A stretch of 64,000 bases of DNA from Pollutimonas harenae (GCF_004153685.1 NZ_SDQD01000003.1:62001-126000); one strand, 5' to 3'. Shown: positions 1 through 9,007, numbered from the stretch's first letter. Numbers and translations are program-made. The notes: generated by a model from the letters alone, not told the origin.

Positions 1-53
1 TGCTGTACGCGATCATCCAGCCACACCGGAAAATCTATGGTTTTACGCCCCAT
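1..53 (-). CDS. ispA: Probable (2E,6E)-farnesyl diphosphate synthase, N-terminus only (cut by window edge)
   Basis: Only the first 17 codons are inside the window, reading MGRKTIDFPVWLDDRVQ from an ATG at 53. The start lies two bases behind the xseB stop codon, so the two genes are almost certainly co-transcribed. In Proteobacteria the gene after xseB is very often ispA, which makes farnesyl diphosphate from IPP and DMAPP, followed by dxs. The assignment rests mainly on this gene order, because no catalytic motif of the prenyltransferase falls within the visible part. Confidence 0.5.
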   Translation of the reverse strand, partial: MGRKTIDFPVWLDDRVQ

Positions 54-55
54 GC

Positions 56-349
56 TCAATCCTCTTGAGTGTCGGGAGCATCAGCCAAAGGTTTCAGCAG
101 ATTGTCTTGCAAAACCCTTACCTGTTGTTCAGCCTGATCAAGGCGGCGCTGGCATATTTTGGCCAGCTCAACACCCTGTTCGTAAGCAGCCAACGATTGA
201 TCGAGCGCCAGCGTGCCGGTTTCCATTTGAGCAACCAGAGACTCCAGCTGGGCCAGGGCTGTTTCGAAATCTTGAGGCAGCGCAGCCTGCTTCAATCCAT
301 CCCCGTCAGCTATGGGCTGCTCGCCCGCCTTCGCATTATTCATGACCAT
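56..349 (-). CDS. xseB: Exodeoxyribonuclease VII small subunit
   Basis: XseB is the small subunit of exonuclease VII, which degrades single-stranded DNA from both ends together with XseA. The 97-residue product has the usual short, helical, charged make-up. The family core is visible at about residues 27-75, with FETALAQLESLVAQMETG, then LDQSLAAYEQGVELAKICQ and the LDQAEQQV segment. Two starts are possible, at 349 and at an internal ATG at 343 (MNNAKAG); the conserved core begins well after both. The gene is divergent from the Rieske oxygenase gene and directly precedes the probable ispA. XseA is not in the window, as is normal. Confidence 0.93.
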   Translation of the reverse strand: MVMNNAKAGEQPIADGDGLKQAALPQDFETALAQLESLVAQMETGTLALDQSLAAYEQGVELAKICQRRLDQAEQQVRVLQDNLLKPLADAPDTQED

Positions 350-568
350 TTTCCAGTAAGCAGACGCGCCGCTGGGGCTGCGTCTTTATGAAACTGCCTA
401 AATTGTACGAGAAGCGAGCCACATCCGCCGAAAACGTCTTCAAGCGCTTGTTTTCCATAAGAGAAATTGAAGTACAATCGTCGGTTTTCCATAGTCATCG
501 GCCAGTCCGTTTTTTTCTTCGCACCAGGGGTTGTCAAGCCTACTGGTTTCATCATTGCGGGGGGAACC

Positions 569-1720
569 ATGACCGACATCGGTCGGGAAGCGCATTTCGC
601 GCCGGCCCACACCCAACTCTCAGCCAGCAGTTATTTCAGCGAAACCATCTTCGAGCAAGAACAGGCGCTCATTTTCAAGAACTCCGCAATTTACGTGGGG
701 CACGAAAAACTCGTACCTGAAGTAGGCGATTGGCGGACCCTGCCTCAAGAGCAAGCCGGCCGTGTGCTGGTCCGTCACCCTCAGGGCGTTGAGCTACTTT
801 CGAATGTGTGCCGGCATCGACAAGCCATTATGCTGGGCGGCCAGGCAGGCGATGTGACTAGCGCCCAGGCTTCGCACGGCAATTTACGCGATACCGGCGG
901 CAATATCGTCTGTCCGGTGCATCGCTGGACCTACAGCAAGCAGGGGCAACTGCTGGGCGCGCCGCAATTTCCTGAAACGCCCTGCCTGAACCTGCAACGC
1001 TATGCACTGAAAAACTGTCATGGCCTGTTGTTTGAGGGTCCACGCAATCCAGCGCACGATATGGCTGCCTTATTTGAACGGCCCGAGTTCGATTTCTCAG
1101 ACTATGTACTGGATCATGTCGAAGTCCATCGCTGCAACTACAACTGGAAAACCTTTATCGAAGTCTATCTCGAAGACTACCATGTAGGTCCTTTTCATCC
1201 GGGGCTGGGCAAGTTCGTGACCTGCGACGACCTGAGCTGGGAATTTTCAGCGTGGTACAGCTCGCAACGCGTAGGCGTACACCAGTCGCTGACGCAACCC
1301 GGCACAGAGGTATATCAGCAATGGCACGAGCGCCTGCTTGACTACCGAACCGGCACTACGCCTGATTTTGGCGCCGTGTGGGTTACTTATTTTCCCACGC
1401 ACATGATCGAGCTTTATCCGCACGTCGTGGTGCTATCGACACTGCATCCGGTCAGCCCGCAAGAAACCATCAATATCGTCGAGTTCTATTACCCCGAAGA
1501 TATTGCTGCCTTCGAGCGTGAGTTCGTCGAAGCCCAACGAGCCGCCTACATGGAAACAGCCATTGAAGACGACGAAATTGCCGAAAGAATGGATGCCGGG
1601 CGCCGGGCGCTCATGAAACGCGGCATCAGCGAATCAGGCCCCTACCAGTCACCCATGGAGGATGGCATGCGGCACTTTCATGAGTGGTATCGACGCATGA
1701 TGGAGCGCACAGGCAGCTGA
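569..1720 (+). CDS. Rieske-type ring-hydroxylating oxygenase, alpha-subunit family
   Basis: The predicted 383-residue protein has a Rieske [2Fe-2S] domain with ligands in CRHR (C81, H83) and CPVH (C115, H118), followed by a catalytic domain with a mononuclear iron site in LEDYHVGPFH (H205 and H210). The residue three before the first histidine, which in naphthalene dioxygenase is the bridging aspartate, is glutamate here (E202), as in carnitine/quaternary-amine oxygenases of the CntA type. The ATG at 569 follows a G-rich ribosome site and fits the family; the longer open frame from 467 is unlikely to be translated. No small subunit, ferredoxin or reductase gene is adjacent, so the electron donor is encoded elsewhere. 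A possible -10 (TACAAT, 473-478) lies upstream. The substrate cannot be told. Confidence 0.82.
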   Translation: MTDIGREAHFAPAHTQLSASSYFSETIFEQEQALIFKNSAIYVGHEKLVPEVGDWRTLPQEQAGRVLVRHPQGVELLSNVCRHRQAIMLGGQAGDVTSAQASHGNLRDTGGNIVCPVHRWTYSKQGQLLGAPQFPETPCLNLQRYALKNCHGLLFEGPRNPAHDMAALFERPEFDFSDYVLDHVEVHRCNYNWKTFIEVYLEDYHVGPFHPGLGKFVTCDDLSWEFSAWYSSQRVGVHQSLTQPGTEVYQQWHERLLDYRTGTTPDFGAVWVTYFPTHMIELYPHVVVLSTLHPVSPQETINIVEFYYPEDIAAFEREFVEAQRAAYMETAIEDDEIAERMDAGRRALMKRGISESGPYQSPMEDGMRHFHEWYRRMMERTGS

Positions 1721-1731
1721 CAACAGCTGCC
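1712..1731. terminator. GC-rich hairpin across the Rieske gene stop codon
   Basis: GGCAGCTG (1712-1719) and CAGCTGCC (1724-1731) form a perfect 8-bp stem with loop ACAA. The TGA stop codon at 1718-1720 lies in it. The stem is followed by CTCTT rather than a run of T, so termination would be weak. The hairpin lies between two convergent genes. Confidence 0.4.
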
Positions 1732-1762
1732 CTCTTGGCCCAGATTCAATCAGTGGTGCCGA

Positions 1763-2632
1763 TCACTCACCAGCACGCGCGACAGGCCGGCTGGGATCGC
1801 TGCACCATTCGCTCCAGGAGCCCGGATACAAGGCGGACCCTTCCAGACCTGCCAATTCCATGGCAAACAGATTGTGGCAAGCAGTGATGCCCGATCCGCA
1901 TTGATGGACGATTTGCTGTGGGGCTCGCCCCTGAAGCAGAGTTTGAAAGTCTTGCCGCAACGCCTCGACCGGTTTGAAAAGACCATTTTCCTGAAGATTC
2001 AGAGCATTAGGCCGATTCAGGGCCTGTGGAATATGGCCAGCGACCGGATCCATGGGTTCGGACTTGCCCGAATAGCGGTCGGCAGCTCTGGCATCGAGCA
2101 CCATAAATACTGGATTCGACAGGTTCTCGAGTACCACCTGAGCATCCACTGTCGGCATGGCCGCTTTCGCTGGCGCATTCAGGCTTTGCAAGGCCTGAGC
2201 TTCAGTCAGTCTGGCCGAATTCGAGCCGGTCTCCATGGCCCCACCGGCTGCCTCCCAGGCCTGCCAGCCGCCATCGAGGACTGCTACCCGCTCATGTCCA
2301 ATCCAGCGCAACATCCACCAAAGATGCGCGGCAAACATGCTGTTGCCCCCGTCGTATACCACCACTTGCGACTGCTGCGTCAAACCCTGGCTACGCATCA
2401 ATGCCGCAAAATCACTACGATCGGGCAAGGGGTGGCGGCCATTACTGCCTGTTTTTGGCGCAGAAAGCTGCTCTTCGTGATCAAGATAGAGTGCTCCGGG
2501 AATATGCCCCTGCTCGTAGGCTTTCCGGCCGGCCTGATGGTCCGCCAGATTGTGCCTGACGTCGAACACAAGCCAGTTGCGCGCGGAGATATTTTTTTGC
2601 AGTTCTTCTGCACTGATCAGTAACTTAAACAC
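1763..2632 (-). CDS. sseA: 3-mercaptopyruvate/thiosulfate sulfurtransferase (tandem rhodanese domains)
   Basis: The 289-residue protein has two rhodanese folds, at about residues 5-130 (WLVFDVRHNL, GHIPGALYLD, VVYDGG) and 160-285. The second carries the active-site loop CGSGITAC with the persulfide-forming cysteine at C245. A CGSG(V/I)TA loop is typical of 3-mercaptopyruvate sulfurtransferases, whereas thiosulfate rhodaneses have CRKGVT, so transfer of sulfur from mercaptopyruvate to thiol acceptors or cyanide is most likely. The start is a GTG at 2632, preceded at seven bases by a strong GAGGAG. That site lies inside the end of the upstream EamA gene, and the two genes overlap by 8 bases, implying translational coupling. 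Confidence 0.88.
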   Translation of the reverse strand: MFKLLISAEELQKNISARNWLVFDVRHNLADHQAGRKAYEQGHIPGALYLDHEEQLSAPKTGSNGRHPLPDRSDFAALMRSQGLTQQSQVVVYDGGNSMFAAHLWWMLRWIGHERVAVLDGGWQAWEAAGGAMETGSNSARLTEAQALQSLNAPAKAAMPTVDAQVVLENLSNPVFMVLDARAADRYSGKSEPMDPVAGHIPQALNRPNALNLQENGLFKPVEALRQDFQTLLQGRAPQQIVHQCGSGITACHNLFAMELAGLEGSALYPGSWSEWCSDPSRPVARAGE

Positions 2633-3548
2633 GTCGGGTCTCCTCTATTGCCGTATCAACGGATGTTGCCTCCATTTGCACGACCGTTTGCCCGCGCATA
2701 ATGCGGTCTTCGGTATAGGTACGCCAGATCGACAACAAGCCAGAGACTATGATAAGCCCCATTCCCGCCCAAGCGATGGGATCAGGCACGTCGCCCCAGA
2801 AGATAATGCCCAACAGGGCCGCAAAGATAATGGTGGTGTATTGCAAGGCTGCGGTCAGCAGTGCCGAACCCAGGCCAAAGGCCCGTGTCATCGCCAATTG
2901 CCCCACTAGACCTAGCACCCCTACCCCGGTCAGTGCCAGCCAGGCCGGCAAACTCATATCACGCCACCCATCGACAAGCAGCCCGATAATGCCCGTGAAG
3001 CAAACGAAGCATGAAAAAATGAATACCGTCCGCCACTCGGGCTCACCCAAGCGCCCCAGGCTGCGTATCTGCATCATGGCAATCGCCGACAAAGCCCCCG
3101 CTCCCAGACCCAGGCCGGCAGCCAGCAGATGCTCATGCCCGATACTGGGTCGCAATACGGCCAGCACCCCAAGAAAACCCAATGCAACGGTTGCAATACG
3201 CACCGGATCACGCTGCGTACCGCCCCAGCCCAGCATCCAGCAGGCAATAAACAAGGGCGCCGTGTAATTCAGGCTAATGGCAGTAGGCAAAGGGAGGTGG
3301 GAGATGGCAAAGAAACCCAGCCACATGGAGCTGACGCCCGAAAGGTTGCGCCAAATATGCAGTTTCCAGCTATTGGGGACCAGACTACGATGTGTAAGCC
3401 GCGTCCACACAAACAAGAGCAAGACAGACGGAATGCCGCGAAACAGGACCACATGAGGCAAAGACGCCCCATAGTCGGCGGCAACCTTTACACAGGCCCC
3501 CATGCCAGCAAACATCATACTCGCCAGTAACATCCACAGAGACTGCAT
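2625..3548 (-). CDS. EamA/DMT-family inner-membrane transporter
   Basis: This 307-residue protein is almost entirely hydrophobic, with about ten membrane segments arranged as two EamA repeats. The first runs from the N-terminus (MLLASMMFAGMGACVKVAA) to about residue 140 and the second to about residue 275. The motif around NLSGVSSMWLGFFAISHLPLP followed by SLNYTAPLF is typical of the drug/metabolite transporter superfamily. Members export amino acids, nucleobases or other small metabolites, but the substrate cannot be read from the sequence. It is the first gene of a two-gene unit with the sulfurtransferase. The last residues after the tenth segment form a soluble tail of about 30 residues. 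Confidence 0.85.
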   Translation of the reverse strand: MQSLWMLLASMMFAGMGACVKVAADYGASLPHVVLFRGIPSVLLLFVWTRLTHRSLVPNSWKLHIWRNLSGVSSMWLGFFAISHLPLPTAISLNYTAPLFIACWMLGWGGTQRDPVRIATVALGFLGVLAVLRPSIGHEHLLAAGLGLGAGALSAIAMMQIRSLGRLGEPEWRTVFIFSCFVCFTGIIGLLVDGWRDMSLPAWLALTGVGVLGLVGQLAMTRAFGLGSALLTAALQYTTIIFAALLGIIFWGDVPDPIAWAGMGLIIVSGLLSIWRTYTEDRIMRGQTVVQMEATSVDTAIEETRRV

Positions 3549-3757
3549 GTACCCGACCGCAATTCAGAACAAAACACGAAGCCGATACTATACTCTTGTA
3601 CTGGGAAAAGATCGGTACGATGCCTGAATGAAACAGCAGATAACACCTCGCGTCGTTCAGCACCTCCTTGATTGCCGGGAACTGACCCCCATATACACAG
3701 TCCAACTCCACAAACCAACCATTTTCCAACGCTCGCCTTGACTGGAATAATCAAAAT

Positions 3758-4639
3758 ATGAAGCGAATTTTCCTGTTCCTCATGACCAACGTGGCGGTCA
3801 TGATTGTCCTCAGTGCGTCCATGAATATCCTGGGCGTAGGCCGCTACCTCACTGCCAATGGCCTGGACCTCACCCAACTGCTGATTTTTTCAGCCATCAT
3901 CGGTTTTACTGGCTCCATCATCTCGCTGCTGATCAGCAAATGGATGGCCAAGCGGTCGACCGGAGCACGGGTGATCGACCCCCAAGCCCCCGGCAACCCT
4001 CGCGAAGCCTGGTTGCTTGACACGGTGCACCAGTTGGCCGATCGGGCCGGCATAGGCCGCCCCGAAGTTGCCATCTACCAAGGTGCTCCCAACGCCTTTG
4101 CCACCGGCGCCTCCAAAAACAACTCCCTGGTTGCCGTCTCGACCGGCCTGCTTGAAAGCATGTCGGAAGAAGAAGTCGCTGCCGTCCTGGGCCACGAAGT
4201 GGCCCACGTCGCCAACGGCGACATGGTCACGCTGACCCTGATACAGGGTGTCGTCAATACATTCGTGATTTTCCTGGCGCGCGTCGCCGGCTACTTTATC
4301 GATCAGGTCGTATTCAAGAACGAACGTGGCGTCGGCATGGGTTACTACATTACGGTTCTGGTTTGCGAGCTGGTGTTTGGCGTGCTGGCCTCGATTATCG
4401 TGGCCTGGTTCTCGCGTCAGCGTGAATATCGTGCCGATGCAGGGTCAGCCAGCCTGCTGGGCTCGCGTGAACCCATGATACGCGCCCTGGCCCGCCTGGG
4501 TGGTGTCGAAGCTGGCGAACTGCCCAAGAACTTCCAGGCCTCCGGCATTTCCGGAGGCAAGGCAATCAGCGCCATGTTCTCGTCGCATCCGCCCATTGCA
4601 GCCCGCATCCACGCCCTTCAAGCAGCACAACAGCTGTAA
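3758..4639 (+). CDS. htpX: Membrane zinc metalloprotease HtpX
   Basis: HtpX is an inner-membrane M48 peptidase that helps FtsH clear misfolded membrane proteins. The 293-residue product matches the normal length. It shows two N-terminal membrane segments (about residues 4-26 and 38-60), the zinc motif HEVAH (H146, E147, H150), two further hydrophobic segments at about 155-215, and the conserved EYRADAGSA region carrying the third zinc ligand. The C-terminus ends in the family's [13 protein letters not shown] block. It is divergent from the EamA gene across about 210 bases and convergent with the dienelactone hydrolase gene. Confidence 0.95.
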   Translation: MKRIFLFLMTNVAVMIVLSASMNILGVGRYLTANGLDLTQLLIFSAIIGFTGSIISLLISKWMAKRSTGARVIDPQAPGNPREAWLLDTVHQLADRAGIGRPEVAIYQGAPNAFATGASKNNSLVAVSTGLLESMSEEEVAAVLGHEVAHVANGDMVTLTLIQGVVNTFVIFLARVAGYFIDQVVFKNERGVGMGYYITVLVCELVFGVLASIIVAWFSRQREYRADAGSASLLGSREPMIRALARLGGVEAGELPKNFQASGISGGKAISAMFSSHPPIAARIHALQAAQQL

Positions 4640-4704
4640 GCAGCAGCTGCGCAGCTCAGCTCCATTTACGAACCTTCTGAGCGCGAACAAAAGCGGAAGG
4701 CATT

Positions 4705-4730
4705 ACCAGGGCCTGATTACAGGCCCTGGT
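4705..4730. terminator. Perfect inverted repeat between htpX and the dienelactone hydrolase gene
   Basis: ACCAGGGCCTG (4705-4715) and CAGGCCCTGGT (4720-4730) form an 11-bp stem with a four-base loop. The TAA stop codon of the minus-strand hydrolase gene lies in the loop (4717-4719). Neither side has a T-run, so this may be a 3'-end stabilising hairpin or a weak bidirectional terminator for the convergent pair. Confidence 0.45.
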
Positions 4731-5514
4731 CCATATGCTGACCAAACCAGTCCAACATCTTGCCCCAGGCATCCTGGGCATCGGCAGCGTTGTAACTGGG
4801 CCGGTAATCGGCATAGAAAGCATGGCCAGAATCCTGATAGACCACAAATCGGGATGCCTGGGCAGCCAGGCTGCCTTGCGCCAACGCCGTTTCCATACGC
4901 GTCACATCTTCCAATGGAATGCTGGCATCTTGCGCCCCATACAAACCCAGTACGGGCGCGTGAAGCTCAGCGGCAACATCAACCGGATTACGTATCTGCA
5001 AAGGGCCATGCCCTCTTGTGAGCCTGCCATACCAGGCTGCAGCGGCTTTACAGCGAGGCTGATGCGCCGCATACAACCAAGTCAGGCGTCCACCCCAGCA
5101 AAAACCCGTAACGCCCAGGCGTGTGGCATCTGCTCCCTGAGCAACCGCCCATTCAAGACTGGCATCCAGATCAGCCAGTACCTGCTCGTCAGGGACTTTG
5201 GCCACGATATCCTTGATAAGCTCTTGCATATCGGTATATTGGGCCGCATCGCCCTGACGCTGATACAGCTCGACCGCCACTGCCATATAGCCTTGCTGTG
5301 CCAGACGTCTGCATACATCTTTGATGTGCTCGTGCACACCAAAGATTTCCTGAATGACCAGAATCAGCGGCGGCTGATCTTGATCGGCGGGGGCTGCGTA
5401 GTAGGCGGCAATAGTGCCATCGAACGTGGGGATATCGACCAGACCATGGCGCAAGCCGTCGGCGCCGGTATGCACTGCGGTAGGTTCCATTCCGGTGATA
5501 GATGAAAACGACAT
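4717..5514 (-). CDS. Dienelactone hydrolase family protein
   Basis: The 265-residue protein is an alpha/beta hydrolase of the dienelactone hydrolase (carboxymethylenebutenolidase) family. The nucleophile is a cysteine in GFCWGG (C139), with D196 in LYGAQDASIP and H231 in DSGHAFY completing the triad. QEIFGVHEHI near residue 55 is the typical oxyanion/substrate strand. Classical members open dienelactone to maleylacetate in chlorocatechol breakdown, but many relatives have no known substrate and nothing here points to an aromatic pathway. The ATG at 5514 is preceded by AAAGGA at about six bases. The gene follows polA after 26 bases on the same strand. Confidence 0.88.
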   Translation of the reverse strand: MSFSSITGMEPTAVHTGADGLRHGLVDIPTFDGTIAAYYAAPADQDQPPLILVIQEIFGVHEHIKDVCRRLAQQGYMAVAVELYQRQGDAAQYTDMQELIKDIVAKVPDEQVLADLDASLEWAVAQGADATRLGVTGFCWGGRLTWLYAAHQPRCKAAAAWYGRLTRGHGPLQIRNPVDVAAELHAPVLGLYGAQDASIPLEDVTRMETALAQGSLAAQASRFVVYQDSGHAFYADYRPSYNAADAQDAWGKMLDWFGQHMDQGL

Positions 5515-5539
5515 ATCAGTTCCTTTAATGCTCCAGGCC

Positions 5540-8257
5540 TTAATGGGCCTGCTCCCAATTTGGTCCCACGCCTACTTCGGCCACCAGTGGAACGCTTAGT
5601 TTGGCCACATTGCACATCAAACCAGGCAAATTCTGTTTGATGAGATCAACTTCGCTGGCTGGCACATCGAACACCAGCTCATCGTGCACCTGCATCACCA
5701 TCAGGGTTTTCAAACCCTCGGCCTCGATCCAGTCTTGTACCGCAACCATGGCCATTTTGATCAGATCGGCTGCAGTGCCTTGCATGGGAGCATTGATGGC
5801 GGCACGTTCGGCGGCGGCACGACGCGGACCCTTGGCACCACGCAAGTCCGGCAGCCACAAACGCCGGCCAAACACCGTTTCCACATAGCCCAGCTCATTG
5901 GCCATGCGCTTGGTTTGTTCCATATAAGCAGCCACGCCAGGGTAGCGCGCAAAATAACGATCGATATACGCCCTGGCCGCATCACGCGTAATGCCCAGGT
6001 TGGATGCCAGACCGAACTCTCCCATGCCGTAAATCAAACCAAAGTTGATGGCCTTGGCCGCGCGGCGCTGCTCGGCCGAGACCTCGGCCTGCGTAACGCC
6101 GAATACCTCGGCGGCTGTGGCCCGGTGGATGTCGTCGCCCTGCTCAAAAGCTTGCTTGAGGTTTTCATCGTCTGACACATGTGCCATGACACGCAGTTCA
6201 ATTTGAGAGTAATCGGCGGACACGATTTGACCGCCGCTGGCCACAAATGCTGCCCTGACCCTGCGCCCTTCAGCCGTACGCACAGGAATGTTTTGCAGGT
6301 TGGGATCGGACGAGGCCAAGCGGCCGGTAATGACTGCCGCTTGCGCATAACGGGTATGGACACGCCCGGTATTCGGGTCGATCATTTTCGGTAGTTTGTC
6401 GGTGTATGTGGACTTGAGCTTGGCCAGGCCGCGATACTCGAGCAACAAGGCCGGCAAGGGATAGTCTTGTGCAAGCTTCGTCAGCACATCTTCATCGGTA
6501 GACGGCGCGCCACTGGGCGTCTTTCGTACAATCGGCAACTGCATGCGCTGGAACAGGATCTCACCCAGTTGCTTGGGCGAGTTCAAATTGAACGGCTGCC
6601 CCGCCAGCTCGTAAGCCTGGGCCTCGAACGCCAAAAGCTTCTGCCCCAGCTCATGGCTTTGCGCAGCCAGCAGCTTGCCGTCGATGGCAACCCCATTGCG
6701 CTCGATAATGGCCAAAGTTGCCGAGGCCCGGACCTCGAGCTGATAAATATGTTCAAGGCCTGGATCGGCCTTCACCTGCGGGCGCAATACCTGATGCAAT
6801 TGCAGGGTGAAATCAGCATCTTCGCTGGCATAATGCGAAGCCTGATCGACATCGATCTCGTCAAAACCTATCTGTTTGGCGCCCTTGCCGCACAAATCCT
6901 CATAAGTGGTACCGACCCGCCCCAACCAGCGTTCAGCCAACTCCTGCATATTCACGCGCTTGTGCGACTCCAGCACATAAGCCTGCAACATGGTGTCTTC
7001 GGTGACTCCCGCCAGCGTAACGCCTTCATTCATGAGCACATGCGTATCGTACTTGGCATTGTGCAAGAGCTTGTGTGCTTTGGGATTCTCGAGCCACGGG
7101 CGCAAGCGCTCAAGGACTTCCTGCTTGGGCAGCTGCGGCGTGTGATCAGGACCACGATGAGCTACCGGTATATAACAGGCAATCCCCGCCTGCACCGACA
7201 TGGACAAGCCAACCAGCCGAGCCTGCATGGGATCAAGCGAGGTGGTTTCAGTATCGAATGCCACCAGCTCGGCGGATTCTATCGCTTTCAACCAACGATC
7301 AAAATCGGCCCAGTTATTGACGGTTTGATAATCGAGTTGCTCGGGTGCCTGAGGTGTTTCCTGCGGCTGGCGGCTATCTTGCTCGGGTACCAGGTCGGCA
7401 TCGCCTGTAAGCTCGCGCAGCCAGCTGCGGAAGCCGTACTCGTTGTACAGGCTGATCAGGGTGTCGCGATCGAGTGGCGTGGGGGCCAAGGCCGACAAGC
7501 CCGAGGCCAGCTCCGGAATATCGCAATCGGTTTTGATGGTCACCAACTGGCGCGTCATGGCGAAATTGGGGATGGCAGCCCGCAAATTATTACCGGCTAC
7601 GCCCTTCACGCTCTCCGCGTTTTCGACCAGGGCGTCCAGAGACTTGTATTGCGCCAGCCATTTGGCAGCGGTTTTGGGACCTACCTTTTCGACACCCGGG
7701 ATATTATCTGCGGTGTCGCCAGTGAGCATCAAAAAGTCTACAATCTGGTCTGGTGTCACGCCAAATTTTTTGATGACGCCATCAATATCCTGACGCTCAC
7801 CGCTCATGGTGTTGACCAACTCCACATGCTCATTTACCAGCTGAGCCATGTCTTTATCGCCGGTCGACACCACGGTGTGCACGCCCTCTTGTGCTGCGCG
7901 AAGCGCCAAAGTACCAATGATGTCATCGGCCTCTACTCCCGGCACTGCCAGCACCGGCCAGCCCAGGGCGACTACCGCCCTGTGTATGGGCTCGATCTGA
8001 GTCGCCAGCTCTTCGGGCATGGATGGCCGGTTCCCCTTGTACAAGGGGTAAATGTCATCGCGAAAAGTTTTACCGCGCGCATCAAAAACACAGGCGGCGT
8101 AATCTGCCTTGTAATCCTGTACCAGTCTCCTTAACATGGAGATGACGCCATAAAGAGCGCCTGTAGGCTCTCCTTTGGCGTTTCGCAGGTCGGGCATGGC
8201 GTGATACGCGCGATACAAATAGCTGGACCCATCAACAAGCAACAAGGTTTTTTTCAT
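5540..8257 (-). CDS. polA: DNA polymerase I
   Basis: The 905-residue product has all three domains. The 5'-3' exonuclease begins LLLVDGSSYLYRAYHA and includes VEADDIIGTLA and GDTADNIPGV. The 3'-5' exonuclease keeps FDTETTSLDP, HNAKYDTHVL and YASEDADFTL, so proofreading residues look intact. The polymerase has motif A (SADYSQIELRV), motif B (RRAAKAINFGLIYG) and motif C (QVHDELVFD). It removes RNA primers and fills gaps in replication and repair. The start chosen is the ATG at 8257; a TTG at 8266 would add MFD. This ATG overlaps the start codon of the divergent LOG gene, sharing the tetranucleotide CATG. Confidence 0.97.
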   Translation of the reverse strand: MKKTLLLVDGSSYLYRAYHAMPDLRNAKGEPTGALYGVISMLRRLVQDYKADYAACVFDARGKTFRDDIYPLYKGNRPSMPEELATQIEPIHRAVVALGWPVLAVPGVEADDIIGTLALRAAQEGVHTVVSTGDKDMAQLVNEHVELVNTMSGERQDIDGVIKKFGVTPDQIVDFLMLTGDTADNIPGVEKVGPKTAAKWLAQYKSLDALVENAESVKGVAGNNLRAAIPNFAMTRQLVTIKTDCDIPELASGLSALAPTPLDRDTLISLYNEYGFRSWLRELTGDADLVPEQDSRQPQETPQAPEQLDYQTVNNWADFDRWLKAIESAELVAFDTETTSLDPMQARLVGLSMSVQAGIACYIPVAHRGPDHTPQLPKQEVLERLRPWLENPKAHKLLHNAKYDTHVLMNEGVTLAGVTEDTMLQAYVLESHKRVNMQELAERWLGRVGTTYEDLCGKGAKQIGFDEIDVDQASHYASEDADFTLQLHQVLRPQVKADPGLEHIYQLEVRASATLAIIERNGVAIDGKLLAAQSHELGQKLLAFEAQAYELAGQPFNLNSPKQLGEILFQRMQLPIVRKTPSGAPSTDEDVLTKLAQDYPLPALLLEYRGLAKLKSTYTDKLPKMIDPNTGRVHTRYAQAAVITGRLASSDPNLQNIPVRTAEGRRVRAAFVASGGQIVSADYSQIELRVMAHVSDDENLKQAFEQGDDIHRATAAEVFGVTQAEVSAEQRRAAKAINFGLIYGMGEFGLASNLGITRDAARAYIDRYFARYPGVAAYMEQTKRMANELGYVETVFGRRLWLPDLRGAKGPRRAAAERAAINAPMQGTAADLIKMAMVAVQDWIEAEGLKTLMVMQVHDELVFDVPASEVDLIKQNLPGLMCNVAKLSVPLVAEVGVGPNWEQAH

Positions 8258-8936
8258 GTCAAACAATAAGATAGTTCGTACGCCTGCGGCGCATCAGATT
8301 CCTGGAATTATGGCAGAGTTGCAGGCTGCCGCCGAGACACTAAAAGAAATTGACTGGGGCGTCAGTGTATTCGGAAGCGCACGCATCCAGCCAGACTCAC
8401 CCTATTATGCCTTGGCCGAAGCACTGGGCTCACGCCTGGCCAAAGCCGGCCTTACCGTCATTGCTGGTGGAGGCCCCGGCATTATGGAGGCCGCGAACAA
8501 AGGCGCCTTCGAGGCTGGCGGCAACAGCATAGGTCTTAATATCAAGCTGCCGCACGAAGCCAAGAACAACCGCTATCAAACGCACAGCCTGACTTTCGAT
8601 TACTTTTATTCACGCAAAGCTACTTTTTTCATGCATAGCGCGGCCTATATCGCCTTACCTGGTGGCTATGGCACCCTGGATGAGCTCTTCGAGGTCATGA
8701 CGCTGGTGCAAACTCGTAAAGTTCCGCCCGCGCCTATTATTCTGATCGGCACCGAGTTCTGGACGGGCCTGATCGACTGGGTAAAAAAAGGCCCCCTCGC
8801 CAATCATCTTATCGCTCCGCAAGATATCAACTTGCTGACCCTGACCGACGACCTGGACCTGGTGATGAAGAATATCGAAACCTTCTGCGCCGAATTCATC
8901 GACGAACGCCAGGCAGCGCCCGCCTTGCCTGAATAG
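8256..8936 (+). CDS. LOG-family protein (TIGR00730 type, putative nucleotide 5'-monophosphate phosphoribohydrolase)
   Basis: The 226-residue Rossmann-fold protein carries the LOG signatures SRK (R120, K121) and PGGYGTLDE (about residues 135-143). In characterised relatives these cleave AMP-type nucleotides, or activate cytokinins, by releasing ribose 5-phosphate. GVSVFGSARI and AGGGPGIMEAANKGA form the nucleotide-binding N-terminal half. In bacteria the true substrate is often unclear; close relatives such as PpnN act on purine nucleotides, and old annotations as lysine decarboxylase are wrong. The ATG at 8256 overlaps the polA start. An internal ATG at 8310 (MAELQ) is an alternative that would leave room for a promoter. 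Confidence 0.87.
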   Translation: MSNNKIVRTPAAHQIPGIMAELQAAAETLKEIDWGVSVFGSARIQPDSPYYALAEALGSRLAKAGLTVIAGGGPGIMEAANKGAFEAGGNSIGLNIKLPHEAKNNRYQTHSLTFDYFYSRKATFFMHSAAYIALPGGYGTLDELFEVMTLVQTRKVPPAPIILIGTEFWTGLIDWVKKGPLANHLIAPQDINLLTLTDDLDLVMKNIETFCAEFIDERQAAPALPE

Positions 8937-9007
8937 CGGCGAGCAACGACGCGGCAACAGGCATACAATGGTCTTTTCGTCCAACCAATTTTCATAGCAC
9001 CCAGAAC

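Noticed and set aside
467-568. N-terminal extension of the Rieske protein
   Set aside because: It lies in A/T-rich upstream sequence that may hold the promoter, while the ATG at 569 has a G-rich ribosome site and the right family length.
6467-8134. 555-codon open frame antisense to polA
   Set aside because: It lies wholly within polA, which has complete domains. The composition is that of a reverse-strand shadow and no family motif is present.
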